Shown: positions 53,886 to 62,574 of the stretch, one piece after another
Numbering within the stretch: position 1 is the stretch's first letter
How the letters are laid out: each line of letters begins with the position of its first letter
NCBI RefSeq assembly: GCF_030151085.1
Contig: NZ_JASLER010000078.1
Location: 62,001 to 126,000, forward strand
Length of the DNA: 64,000 bases
From: Bacteroides sp.
GTDB lineage: Bacteria > Bacteroidota > Bacteroidia > Bacteroidales > Bacteroidaceae
Direction of reading: 5' to 3'
Program-made: the position numbers and the translations under genes
The notes under the pieces: model-generated
Told to the model about the DNA's origin: nothing
The model's input: the letters and a program-made list of their open reading frames with translations, nothing else
Databases searched by the model: none

Positions 53886-56762
53886 TTATTTACCAAATGC
53901 TTGTAAGAATTCCGCTAAGTTCTGCCCTTCTTCCAACCGCAGTTTCCGTCGCAGACGGTACCGTCCTATCTCCACTCCGCGTAGAGAGAGGTTCATCAAT
54001 GGCGCAATCTCTTTGGAAAGCAAATCCATTGTAATATAAGCACAAAGCTGCTTTTCTTTATTGTTGAGTTCTGGATACGCCTCCTCCAGTTTCCTGAAGA
54101 AATTGTGGTGCACAGAGTCAAAAGTATTCTGAAATGCCTGCAAGCCGTCGTCATGCTCAAGATTCGTATCAATCTTTCCAAGCAGACGGAGTGTCTTGCG
54201 ACGAAGAGAGACCAAGCTATCTTCACTGATGGAATGAGAGATGCCCAGCACTTCTTTCCTTATATCCAGCAACATCTCATTTTTCCGCACGATATTCAGT
54301 GTGCTCTGCACCAATTCGGCCGACTTATGCCGTAGTTCGGCCTGCAAGTTTTCGGCCTGCAACGAATCTATCTTCTGATCCTGCAAATCCCGTTCCTGCT
54401 TGAATTCCTGCTCCCTGTGATAAAGTTCCAGTTCCTGCTGCATCAGCAGGCGCTTACGAGCGGCAGCTACACGATAATAGATATAGTAAATCAATAGGCA
54501 GGCCGTCGCTACATAAACAAGGTAACTCCACCATGTGCGATACCAGGGTGGCAAAACTTCGAAAGAAAAACTCGTAATTACGGGTTGTCGCTCATTGTCC
54601 GCTAATAATTTCACACTAAATACATACTTCCCCTCGCGCAGCCCGGTAAATTCCTTGACATTATTCTCATTATATTCACTCCACTTGCCTTCTTCATTGC
54701 CACGACTCAACTTATAGGCATACAAGGTGGCCTGTGAACGATTATAATTACCGGCACTGTACTCTATGCGGAGTGAATTACTGGAATAGGGAATTACCAA
54801 GGGTATATCGTCATAGACGTAACTACGTCCATAGACCAGAGAATCCCGCTGTCCAGTCAGATACACCTTTCTTATTTGCAGAGTAATCGGAACTTGCGGT
54901 TTACGCAGGCGGTCAATATCTATCAAAGAAAAACCTTCTTCCGTACCCACTATCACCTGGCCACGATTACAAAAGTGAACATCTTCGAAGTTCTCTATCA
55001 GTGAACCGCGCAGAAAGGTTTCGTTCAAATATCGGTGATATCCTTTGACGGAAGCATCATAGCGCAACAGTTTCAACGAACCGTTAACCACATACCAGAT
55101 GTTTTGCAATGAATCTACTGTCAGGTAGGTATAAGCTGTTTTCCCGTCCATTAGTTTCTCCAGTTCGAGATGCTCTTCCAAGCTGTCGCGCAGATGATTA
55201 TAACGCCATATACCATAATGAGAGGCCACCACCACCTCATTATCTATCAGTGCCGGACAAGCATCGTAGCCTGAAGGGAAATTTTTCTGATTGTAGTAAC
55301 GGGCTTTGATAACTTCTTTCAAATCGGTAGAAAGCGTAAGACGGCAGACGCCATCTTCCTTGTTTGCTACCCATAAATTCGTGGCATCCTCCATCAGCAT
55401 TTCCTTGCAGGAGTGGTTAAAGCCCTTCAATGTCGCTTCATATACCCACATTGTACCTTGCTTTCTAAGAAGGAACAAACTGCCGTATGTTCCTCCTATC
55501 AATATATCCGTACGTCCTGGCACTTGCACAATGCCCCATACCCCCCGAGGTTTATCTATATGCTGCACTATCCGGTTGCCTTCCATAATAAAAATGCCGT
55601 TGTCCGAACAGCAGAACAATTTGCCATCCATCTCATGAAGCGACCATACCTGACCGCTTGTACCCGGTATGAACTCCGTAGCTTCCATTCCATTAAGACG
55701 GGCAGGTACGGCTGTACTGTACAAACCTTGATTGGTGCCTAAATAAAACTTCCCTTGATAACAAAAAGAAGCATAACCTGCCCCTACTACCGCTCTACCA
55801 CCATAGAGTGAAGCAAGGCGTGCATTCAGACGGATACAGTCGATACCATTATCTAAGCCAAGCCACAACTGCCCTTCCCGGTCAAAAGTCATACTCAGTA
55901 CTGTTTTGTCCTGCAAGCCATTTCCGGTAGAGATGATTTCGGTTTCCCCTGTCTTCAAGTTCAGCAAACATACTCCGTTCTGTATACTACCCAGTGCCAG
56001 AAGTGAGTCTTTCAGTGCGGCACAAAAGATCTTTCCTTTCCGACAAAAATCATCGGCAGCCGTTGCGTACTTTTTTATATTGCTCCCGTCGTACAAAAAC
56101 AATCCATTCTCGCGGCTCACCAGCAGAATATCATTTCCGTAAAGCAACATTCCACCTTCTTTTACCAGCGCACCCATCTCAGGAGAAGTTGCCAACAACC
56201 TGAATTCTTTCCCGTTTAACTGCATTAATCCTGCGGAAGAAACTGTATAGAACCGATTTCTTACTATCAGGGAAGACTGAATTTCCGACGGATGTTTTAC
56301 TTTCTCCAACCTACCTCCCTCTAAATAGAAGAAGTTGGCGTCGGATTGAAAATAAATCCGGTCTTTATCTTCCAGAATATTCCAAATGATACCCACGTTG
56401 CTTTGTGGTGGAAGGCTATCCGAAAGACAAGTATAGTCCAGTCCTCCCAAGCGGTTGGGGGTAAAATAGCCGAATTGCCCCATTCCACCGATATAAATCC
56501 GCCCGTCATGCCCTACTTTTACGGCTCTCGTCTTCGCGTTGCGGATGGGATAAGTGTTCCACTCCACGCCGTCGAATTCCAACAAACCTTTATTATTCGC
56601 CACATACATCCAGCCATTGTCATGCTGCTGAATGCTCCAATTTTGTGTACCGGCTTTATAAATATGTCGGGTGTAGTTTGTCACAGGACGCTGCCAGCCC
56701 GCCCTCAACGGAGCACATAGCAACAGTAAGAAAAGAAAAATAAAGGAGAACTCTTTGTTCAT
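53886..56762 (-). CDS. Membrane-bound sensor with C-terminal LuxR-type HTH (PUL 3 regulator)
   Basis: Regulator of 958 residues. A signal peptide is followed by beta-propeller repeats (about 45-640: WMYVANNKGLLEFDGVEWNTY, IYIGGMGQFGYF, LWVANKEDGVCRL), a Y_Y_Y domain (about 660-745) and a transmembrane helix (WWSYLVYVATACLLIYYIYYRV, about 752-773). Next come a long cytoplasmic coiled coil (about 780-880) and a C-terminal HTH resembling LuxR/GerE types (LNNKEKQLCAYITMDLLSKEIAPLMNLSLRGVE, about 895-930). It has no histidine kinase or receiver. It is divergent from the susC gene at 57059, which is its most likely target. A minus-strand -7 box is at 56792-56799. Confidence 0.87.
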   Translation of the reverse strand: MNKEFSFIFLFLLLLCAPLRAGWQRPVTNYTRHIYKAGTQNWSIQQHDNGWMYVANNKGLLEFDGVEWNTYPIRNAKTRAVKVGHDGRIYIGGMGQFGYFTPNRLGGLDYTCLSDSLPPQSNVGIIWNILEDKDRIYFQSDANFFYLEGGRLEKVKHPSEIQSSLIVRNRFYTVSSAGLMQLNGKEFRLLATSPEMGALVKEGGMLLYGNDILLVSRENGLFLYDGSNIKKYATAADDFCRKGKIFCAALKDSLLALGSIQNGVCLLNLKTGETEIISTGNGLQDKTVLSMTFDREGQLWLGLDNGIDCIRLNARLASLYGGRAVVGAGYASFCYQGKFYLGTNQGLYSTAVPARLNGMEATEFIPGTSGQVWSLHEMDGKLFCCSDNGIFIMEGNRIVQHIDKPRGVWGIVQVPGRTDILIGGTYGSLFLLRKQGTMWVYEATLKGFNHSCKEMLMEDATNLWVANKEDGVCRLTLSTDLKEVIKARYYNQKNFPSGYDACPALIDNEVVVASHYGIWRYNHLRDSLEEHLELEKLMDGKTAYTYLTVDSLQNIWYVVNGSLKLLRYDASVKGYHRYLNETFLRGSLIENFEDVHFCNRGQVIVGTEEGFSLIDIDRLRKPQVPITLQIRKVYLTGQRDSLVYGRSYVYDDIPLVIPYSSNSLRIEYSAGNYNRSQATLYAYKLSRGNEEGKWSEYNENNVKEFTGLREGKYVFSVKLLADNERQPVITSFSFEVLPPWYRTWWSYLVYVATACLLIYYIYYRVAAARKRLLMQQELELYHREQEFKQERDLQDQKIDSLQAENLQAELRHKSAELVQSTLNIVRKNEMLLDIRKEVLGISHSISEDSLVSLRRKTLRLLGKIDTNLEHDDGLQAFQNTFDSVHHNFFRKLEEAYPELNNKEKQLCAYITMDLLSKEIAPLMNLSLRGVEIGRYRLRRKLRLEEGQNLAEFLQAFGK

Positions 56763-56791
56763 AGTGGCTAACGTTCATGTATTTGATAAAA

Positions 56792-56799
56792 CAAAGATA
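56792..56799 (-). promoter_or_regulatory. -7 promoter element for the sensor-LuxR gene
   Basis: Reads TATCTTTG on the minus strand, 30 bp before the start codon at 56762. Confidence 0.5.
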
Positions 56800-57058
56800 A
56801 CACTTTTCTAAAATATAGCATTGATGTAATGGCAGTAAATAACAACCTAGTATACAAATTGGCACTTTGCTAAGTTTACATATAGTACTACACTAATAAT
56901 CAACAAGATAAAAAACGAAAAAGAAAGTCAGAAGAAAGTCAAAACAAGCCTTTGAGAAAGTTTTGAGGTAGCTTAACACCAACATTGAATATTAAATACA
57001 GCTACTTTCGCCTCCGCTTAAACGCACTAATTTTATTAATTAATTAAATCTACGTATT

Positions 57059-60000
57059 ATGAGAAAAGAGATTTTTTCTTGGAAGCTGATACAGCTGTTT
57101 TCTTTTTGCTGTATGCTTTTCCTCTCTGATTTAGGGGCATTCGCCCAAAACGGCATTACCGTCAAAGGTAATGTGCAAGATGCCAACAACAAAGAGCCTT
57201 TGATTGGCGTCACAATTCATGAGAAAGGAACTACCAACGGAATTATTACCGATATCGATGGTAACTTCACGCTGAAAGTTAATCCGAATGCTACCGTACA
57301 GATTTCTTATGTGGGCTACGTCACTCAGGAAATCCCAGCACAAAAGTTAAATGGAACTATTTTGATGAAAGAAGATAGTAAGACTTTGGACGAAGTAGTC
57401 GTAGTAGGTTTTGGTACGCAGAAGAAAGTAAACCTGACCGGTTCCGTAGCTACTGCCTCAGCCAAGGATCTCGAAGCACGCCCGGTGAGCAATGCCGTAC
57501 AAGCCTTACAAGGTGTCATCCCCGGTTTGAATATCAGCAACAGCGGACACGGCGGTGAGCTGAATGCCACCAAGAACATCAACATCCGTGGTAATGGTAC
57601 TGTGGGTAAGAACTCCAACAATGAAGATTATGCCAACGGCTCTCCGCTTATCCTGATTGACGGTATGGAAGGTGACTTAAACACAGTCAATCCGCAGGAT
57701 ATCGAAAGCATTTCTGTATTGAAGGACGCTGCCGCTTCTTCTATTTACGGTTCACGCGCACCGTTCGGTGTAGTACTGGTAACGACAAAAGCCGGTAAAC
57801 AAGGCCGCCCCGTTATCAACTACAATAACAGTTTCCGTTTCAACTCACCCGTAAAGATGCCGGAAATGATGAACTCCTGGGAGTTCGTTAACTTTTTTGA
57901 CGATGCCCAGTTCAACAAGAATAATTCTCACCTCTTTGAACAATGGCAGATAGATAATGTAAAGAACTATCTGGACGGAAAGATGGACCCCAACGACGTG
58001 GCTAAAGCACAAGCCAACGGTAAATGGGATTATGACCATACCTGGGCCAATGTAGACTGGTTGAAAGAGTACTACAAAGACGATTCTTTCGCACAAGAAC
58101 ACAATGCCAGTATCAGTGGAGGAACCGAGAAATTCACCTACTACATGTCCGGCAATATTCTCAGTCAAAATGGTTTCCTACGCTACGGCACAGAGCATAA
58201 CAAACGCTACAATCTGACAGGAAAGATTTCTGCACAAATCACGGACTATGTGAAGCTGGACTACTCCAGCCGCTACACACGTACCGAATACGATCGACCA
58301 AGTGTATTGTGGAATGACTTCTACAATAATGTACAGCGTCGTTGCCGCCCGGTACGTCCATTATACGACCCTAACGGATATTATATGTCCGATATCAACT
58401 ACATCGAAGCTTTGCAGAACGGTGGTCGCCAGAATGAAATCAGTGAAGGACTGTCACAGCAACTTCGCGTCACCGTCAGTCCCTTGAAGAACTGGAATAT
58501 CATCGGAGAATTCAACTTCAAGAGTAACAACGATTGGATGCACTACGACCACAAAGTAATCTACTCGCACATGGCAAACGATCCGGAAAAGACATACGCC
58601 GCCACCATGACAGGACCGAGTGAAAACAAAGTATATGAAAAAGCTTACAAGTCGCTTTTCCTGAATCCAAACATCTACTCCAACTACAACATCACACTAG
58701 GCAAACATAACATTGCCGCTACGGCCGGTATGCAGATAGAGCAGCAAAAGTACCGTAACGTTGCCGCACAACGCGCCGACATGATTTCTCTGGACCAGCC
58801 GGTACTGGATCTGACTACCAGTAGCAAATCCTATGGCATTGAAGGTGACTTGCAGGAATGGGCAAACGTGGGCTTCTTCGGACGCGTCAACTACGACTTC
58901 GATGGACGTTATCTGGTAGAAGGCAACCTCCGCTACGACGGGTCTTCACGCTTCCGCCGCGACAACCGCTGGACGCTATCTCCCTCCTTCTCTTTAGGAT
59001 GGAACATTGCCCGCGAAGCCTTTTGGGAACCTCTTGCTGACAAAATCTCAACTTTAAAGCTTCGTGCCTCTTACGGTACACTCGCTAATGCCAACATCTA
59101 TAACCTCTATCCAAGCTACCAAACCCTGACGGTAACAGCTTCCAACGGTGGATGGCCTCTCAACAACGCAAAGCCCAACACAGCACAAGCACCCAAATTA
59201 GTAACCTCCAGCCTAACCTGGGAAAAGATAAAGAACACCAATATCGGTATAGATGTGGCCGCCCTCAACAACCGTCTGACAGGATCATTCGATTACTTCG
59301 TACGCAAAACCGAAGACATGATGGGTCCGGGTGTTGAACTACCTGCTACTCTAGGTACCGACGTACCCGCTACAAACAACACTGACATGAAGACTTACGG
59401 TTGGGAACTCCAGATTGGTTGGCGTGACCAGATCGGTGGTTTCAAGTATGGAGCCAGATTGAGCCTCTCCGATTCACAAAGCAAAATTCTGCGCTACGGT
59501 AACCCCACCGGAAGCCTCTCCAAATATATAGAAGGCGAGCTTATCGGAAATATCTATGGATACACCACTATCGGCATAGCCAAAACAGATGAGGAAATGC
59601 AACAACACCTCGCTTCCTTACCCAAAGGCGGACAAGACGCACTGGGCAATCAGTGGGCAGCCGGCGACATCATGTATGCCGACCTCAACGGTGACGGCAA
59701 GATAAACAACGGTAGCTACACCATTGGCGATATGGGTGACATGAAGAAGATAGGTAACGACACTCCACGCTTCATGACCGGTATCAATCTAGACGCCTCT
59801 TACAAAGGATGGGATTTGCAAATGTTCTGGCAAGGCGTACTGAAGCGTGACTGGTGGGCAGGTGACACGAACATGTCTTTTTGGGGTGTAACGGACGGTG
59901 AATGGTGGTCCACTTCTTTCAAAGATCACCTCGATTACTTCCGTACCTCGGACCATCCGCTTGGCGAAAACCTGAATGCCTACTATCCGCGTCCTATCTT

Positions 60001-60289
60001 CAACACGAAGAACAACAAATGCCAGACCCGCTACTTACAGAGCGCTGCTTATATGCGTCTAAAGAATATCCAAGTAGGTTATACCTTCCCCAAAGTATGG
60101 GTCAACAAGATTATGTTGCAAAACCTGCGTGTATTTGTCTCCGGCGAAAACCTGCTGACTATTACCAGCCTCAGCGACACAATGGACCCCGAAACTTGCG
60201 GAGCGGGCTGGCAAAGCAACTCCCAAGCCAACGGGACCGTATATCCGCTCTCCAAGACCATATCGTTCGGTTTAAGTGTAAACTTCTAA
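57059..60289 (+). CDS. SusC-family TonB-dependent outer membrane transporter (PUL 3)
   Basis: Outer-membrane importer of 1,076 residues. Signal peptide ends GAFAQ. The carboxypeptidase-D-like domain (VKGNVQDANNKEPLIGVTIHEKGT) is followed by the signature LDEVVVVGFG (about 112-121). The plug contains IRGNGTVGKNSNNEDYANG with a small insertion and SSIYGSRAPFGVVLVTTK; the barrel ends FGLSVNF. SusD follows after 15 bp. The 296-bp region to the divergent regulator contains direct repeats (AAAGAAAGTCAGAAGAAAGTC near 56919) that could be regulator sites. Confidence 0.97.
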   Translation: MRKEIFSWKLIQLFSFCCMLFLSDLGAFAQNGITVKGNVQDANNKEPLIGVTIHEKGTTNGIITDIDGNFTLKVNPNATVQISYVGYVTQEIPAQKLNGTILMKEDSKTLDEVVVVGFGTQKKVNLTGSVATASAKDLEARPVSNAVQALQGVIPGLNISNSGHGGELNATKNINIRGNGTVGKNSNNEDYANGSPLILIDGMEGDLNTVNPQDIESISVLKDAAASSIYGSRAPFGVVLVTTKAGKQGRPVINYNNSFRFNSPVKMPEMMNSWEFVNFFDDAQFNKNNSHLFEQWQIDNVKNYLDGKMDPNDVAKAQANGKWDYDHTWANVDWLKEYYKDDSFAQEHNASISGGTEKFTYYMSGNILSQNGFLRYGTEHNKRYNLTGKISAQITDYVKLDYSSRYTRTEYDRPSVLWNDFYNNVQRRCRPVRPLYDPNGYYMSDINYIEALQNGGRQNEISEGLSQQLRVTVSPLKNWNIIGEFNFKSNNDWMHYDHKVIYSHMANDPEKTYAATMTGPSENKVYEKAYKSLFLNPNIYSNYNITLGKHNIAATAGMQIEQQKYRNVAAQRADMISLDQPVLDLTTSSKSYGIEGDLQEWANVGFFGRVNYDFDGRYLVEGNLRYDGSSRFRRDNRWTLSPSFSLGWNIAREAFWEPLADKISTLKLRASYGTLANANIYNLYPSYQTLTVTASNGGWPLNNAKPNTAQAPKLVTSSLTWEKIKNTNIGIDVAALNNRLTGSFDYFVRKTEDMMGPGVELPATLGTDVPATNNTDMKTYGWELQIGWRDQIGGFKYGARLSLSDSQSKILRYGNPTGSLSKYIEGELIGNIYGYTTIGIAKTDEEMQQHLASLPKGGQDALGNQWAAGDIMYADLNGDGKINNGSYTIGDMGDMKKIGNDTPRFMTGINLDASYKGWDLQMFWQGVLKRDWWAGDTNMSFWGVTDGEWWSTSFKDHLDYFRTSDHPLGENLNAYYPRPIFNTKNNKCQTRYLQSAAYMRLKNIQVGYTFPKVWVNKIMLQNLRVFVSGENLLTITSLSDTMDPETCGAGWQSNSQANGTVYPLSKTISFGLSVNF

Positions 60290-60304
60290 ATAATAAATCA
60301 GAAT

Positions 60305-62296
60305 ATGAAAACAATGATATACAAGAATATAATAAAAAGCCTGCTGATAGGATGTACCCTGCTGGCAGCAACCGGTTGTGACGACTATTTAGACATCACC
60401 CCTCCCTCCAATGTATCCCCTGAAGGATACTTGATAGAAGAAAATCAACTGGCAGCCTATACCATCAAATATTATACGGATAATTTCCCTTCATTGAACA
60501 ATCTGTATGGCGCAGATATGGCTACAGACAATGCTACCACACGCAGCAGCGAGAACCGCTTCCTCATCGGCGAATGGAAAGTTGGTGCAAGTGGCGGAGA
60601 TTGGGACTTCAAACGTATCTATGAGATGAACTACTTCATCAACAATGCCGAGAAGAACCTGGAAGCGGGTATCATCAAGGGTGATGCCACCAACATCAAG
60701 CATTATATCGGTGAAGGTTACTTCATCCGTGCTTATCAATATTTCTACCGATTGCGCAAATTGGGTGACTTCCCCATTATAAAAGAAGTACTACCCGATA
60801 ATCAGGAAGTGTTGACCGAAGCCTCTCAACGTCGTCCACGCAACGAAGTGGCACGCTTCATCCTCCAAGACCTTGACCAAGCCATCGCCTACCTGACTAA
60901 CAACCCTGACGGCGGTAAGGCTCGTATCACCCGGAATGCAGCGCTTGTACTGAAGGCTCGTGTAGCCCTATTCGAAGCCACTTGGGAAAAGTATCATGCC
61001 GGTACAGCCCTTGTACCCAACGGTGCCGGATGGCCGGGAGCGGAAAAGGATTACAACAAAGGTTACCAATTCCCCAGCGGAAGTGCTGAGAAAGAAGTGG
61101 AATTCTTCCTCGACCAAGCCATCAATGCCTCCCAGCAAGTGGCTGATGCCGTAAAGTTGACACCCAACAGTAGTTCCATTCAGCAAAGTGCCAGTGAACC
61201 TGCCAACGATTACTATGATATGTTTGCCAGTCAGAATCCCGAAGGATACTCTGAAGTATTGATGTATCGCCCCTATAATCGTGACTTAAGCATAGGTACA
61301 GACTATAATCATCATATCTATTATGGTTATGCCCGTGGTTATACGCACCAAATGGAACAGTCTTTCCTTATGAAGAACGGGCTACCCGTATATGCAACAG
61401 GAAGCGGCTATGCAGGTGACGACTATATCGGTGATACCAAGACCGACAGGGATGACCGCTGGCGTCTCTTCATGAAAGCACCGGGTGAAGTGAAGACATT
61501 TATCAATAGTCCTTCTCCTGAATACTTCTCCAAGACTCCGGAGATTTACTCGAATGATGTGAAATACTCCACCGCTACCGGTTATCTAATAGGTAAAGGC
61601 TACTCCCACGACTTAAAAGATCAGGACTTAAATAAGGATCAAACTGCCGCCATCATGTTCCGTGCAGCCGAAGCCTACCTTACCTATATAGAAGCTTACT
61701 ACGAGAAAAACCACAAACTGGATGCCAACGCAGACAAATACTGGCGCGCCCTCCGCACTCGTGCAGGTATTGATCCTGACTATAACAAGACTATTGCCGC
61801 TACCAATATGGAGAAAGAAGCTCTCTATGACTGGGGTACTTACTCTGCCGGCAAGTTGCTTACGGATAAGACTCTGTTCAACATCCGTCGCGAACGCCGT
61901 GACGAGTTTGTAGGCGAAGGTTATCGCTACGACGACCTCCTTCGCTGGCGAGCTATGGATCAACTGAATGGTTTCCAAATAGAAGGTATCAAGTTATGGG
62001 GTCCCATGAAGGAAGATTACAAGGCAGCCGGATTGGATAGTAAACTTATCTATGGCAAAGGTGACAAAGAAAATACTATCTCTTCACCGGAACTAAGTGT
62101 GTATCTACGTCCTTATCAAGTCACTACAACCGGACTTTATTATAAAGGACTCTTCTTTTGCCAGGCACATTATTTGTCACCAATTGCCCAAAGCCACTTC
62201 CTCATTACTTCTTCGGATGGCGAGGCGGTAAGCACATCCCCCATTTATCAAAATCCGGGATGGCCGATCAAAGCAAATGAAGCCGCCGAAAGATAA
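60305..62296 (+). CDS. SusD/RagB-family surface glycan-binding lipoprotein (PUL 3)
   Basis: Large SusD of 663 residues; the usual range is about 500-650. Lipoprotein signal ends AATGC (Cys25). Family segments: YIGEGYFIRAYQYFYRLRKLGDFPII (about 137-162), NAALVLKARVALFEATWEKY (about 212), FRAAEAYLTYIEAYYEKNH (about 450) and RRERRDEFVGEGYRYDDLLRWRAM near 530. Follows susC by 15 bp; ends before a terminator. Confidence 0.96.
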   Translation: MKTMIYKNIIKSLLIGCTLLAATGCDDYLDITPPSNVSPEGYLIEENQLAAYTIKYYTDNFPSLNNLYGADMATDNATTRSSENRFLIGEWKVGASGGDWDFKRIYEMNYFINNAEKNLEAGIIKGDATNIKHYIGEGYFIRAYQYFYRLRKLGDFPIIKEVLPDNQEVLTEASQRRPRNEVARFILQDLDQAIAYLTNNPDGGKARITRNAALVLKARVALFEATWEKYHAGTALVPNGAGWPGAEKDYNKGYQFPSGSAEKEVEFFLDQAINASQQVADAVKLTPNSSSIQQSASEPANDYYDMFASQNPEGYSEVLMYRPYNRDLSIGTDYNHHIYYGYARGYTHQMEQSFLMKNGLPVYATGSGYAGDDYIGDTKTDRDDRWRLFMKAPGEVKTFINSPSPEYFSKTPEIYSNDVKYSTATGYLIGKGYSHDLKDQDLNKDQTAAIMFRAAEAYLTYIEAYYEKNHKLDANADKYWRALRTRAGIDPDYNKTIAATNMEKEALYDWGTYSAGKLLTDKTLFNIRRERRDEFVGEGYRYDDLLRWRAMDQLNGFQIEGIKLWGPMKEDYKAAGLDSKLIYGKGDKENTISSPELSVYLRPYQVTTTGLYYKGLFFCQAHYLSPIAQSHFLITSSDGEAVSTSPIYQNPGWPIKANEAAER

Positions 62297-62341
62297 ATTA
62301 TATTTCATATATTGTAAAATATAAAGTTTTATGATTGCTTA

Positions 62342-62375
62342 AAAGAGTGGGAAGTATATCCGCTTCCTGCTCTTT
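62342..62375 (+). terminator. Hairpin terminator after susD of PUL 3
   Basis: AAAGAGTGGGAAG pairs with CTTCCTGCTCTTT (two G-U pairs) around an eight-base loop; the 3' side ends in TTT-ac-TTTA. Confidence 0.65.
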
Positions 62376-62474
62376 ACTTTAGCAATAACAGCAGATATTC
62401 ACTCTGCACACTGAGATATTCAATTAGGTATAAAGTTTTTATTCAAATAGCAAGAAAGTACTAATGTAGTTAAA

Positions 62475-62521
62475 AACAGTTATACAGAAAACATTGATGT
62501 ATGCCGACAGCATTAACTGTT
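62475..62521. promoter_or_regulatory. Inverted repeat upstream of the GH2 promoter
   Basis: AACAGTTA (62475-62482) and TAACTGTT (62514-62521) are perfect inverse copies, placed just upstream of the -7 box at 62534. A possible regulator site. Confidence 0.3.
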
Positions 62522-62533
62522 ACCCTATATTTT

Positions 62534-62541
62534 TAACTTTG
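62534..62541 (+). promoter_or_regulatory. -7 promoter element for the GH2 gene of PUL 3
   Basis: TAACTTTG fits TAnnTTTG and lies 33 bp before the ATG at 62575. Confidence 0.5.
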
Positions 62542-62574
62542 CCTTGCATTAATCAAATTATGACCCTTATCACC

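Noticed and set aside
53878..53890. Terminator between the WbqC gene and the convergent regulator gene
   Set aside because: The gap is only 5 bp and no hairpin is visible; transcripts probably overlap.
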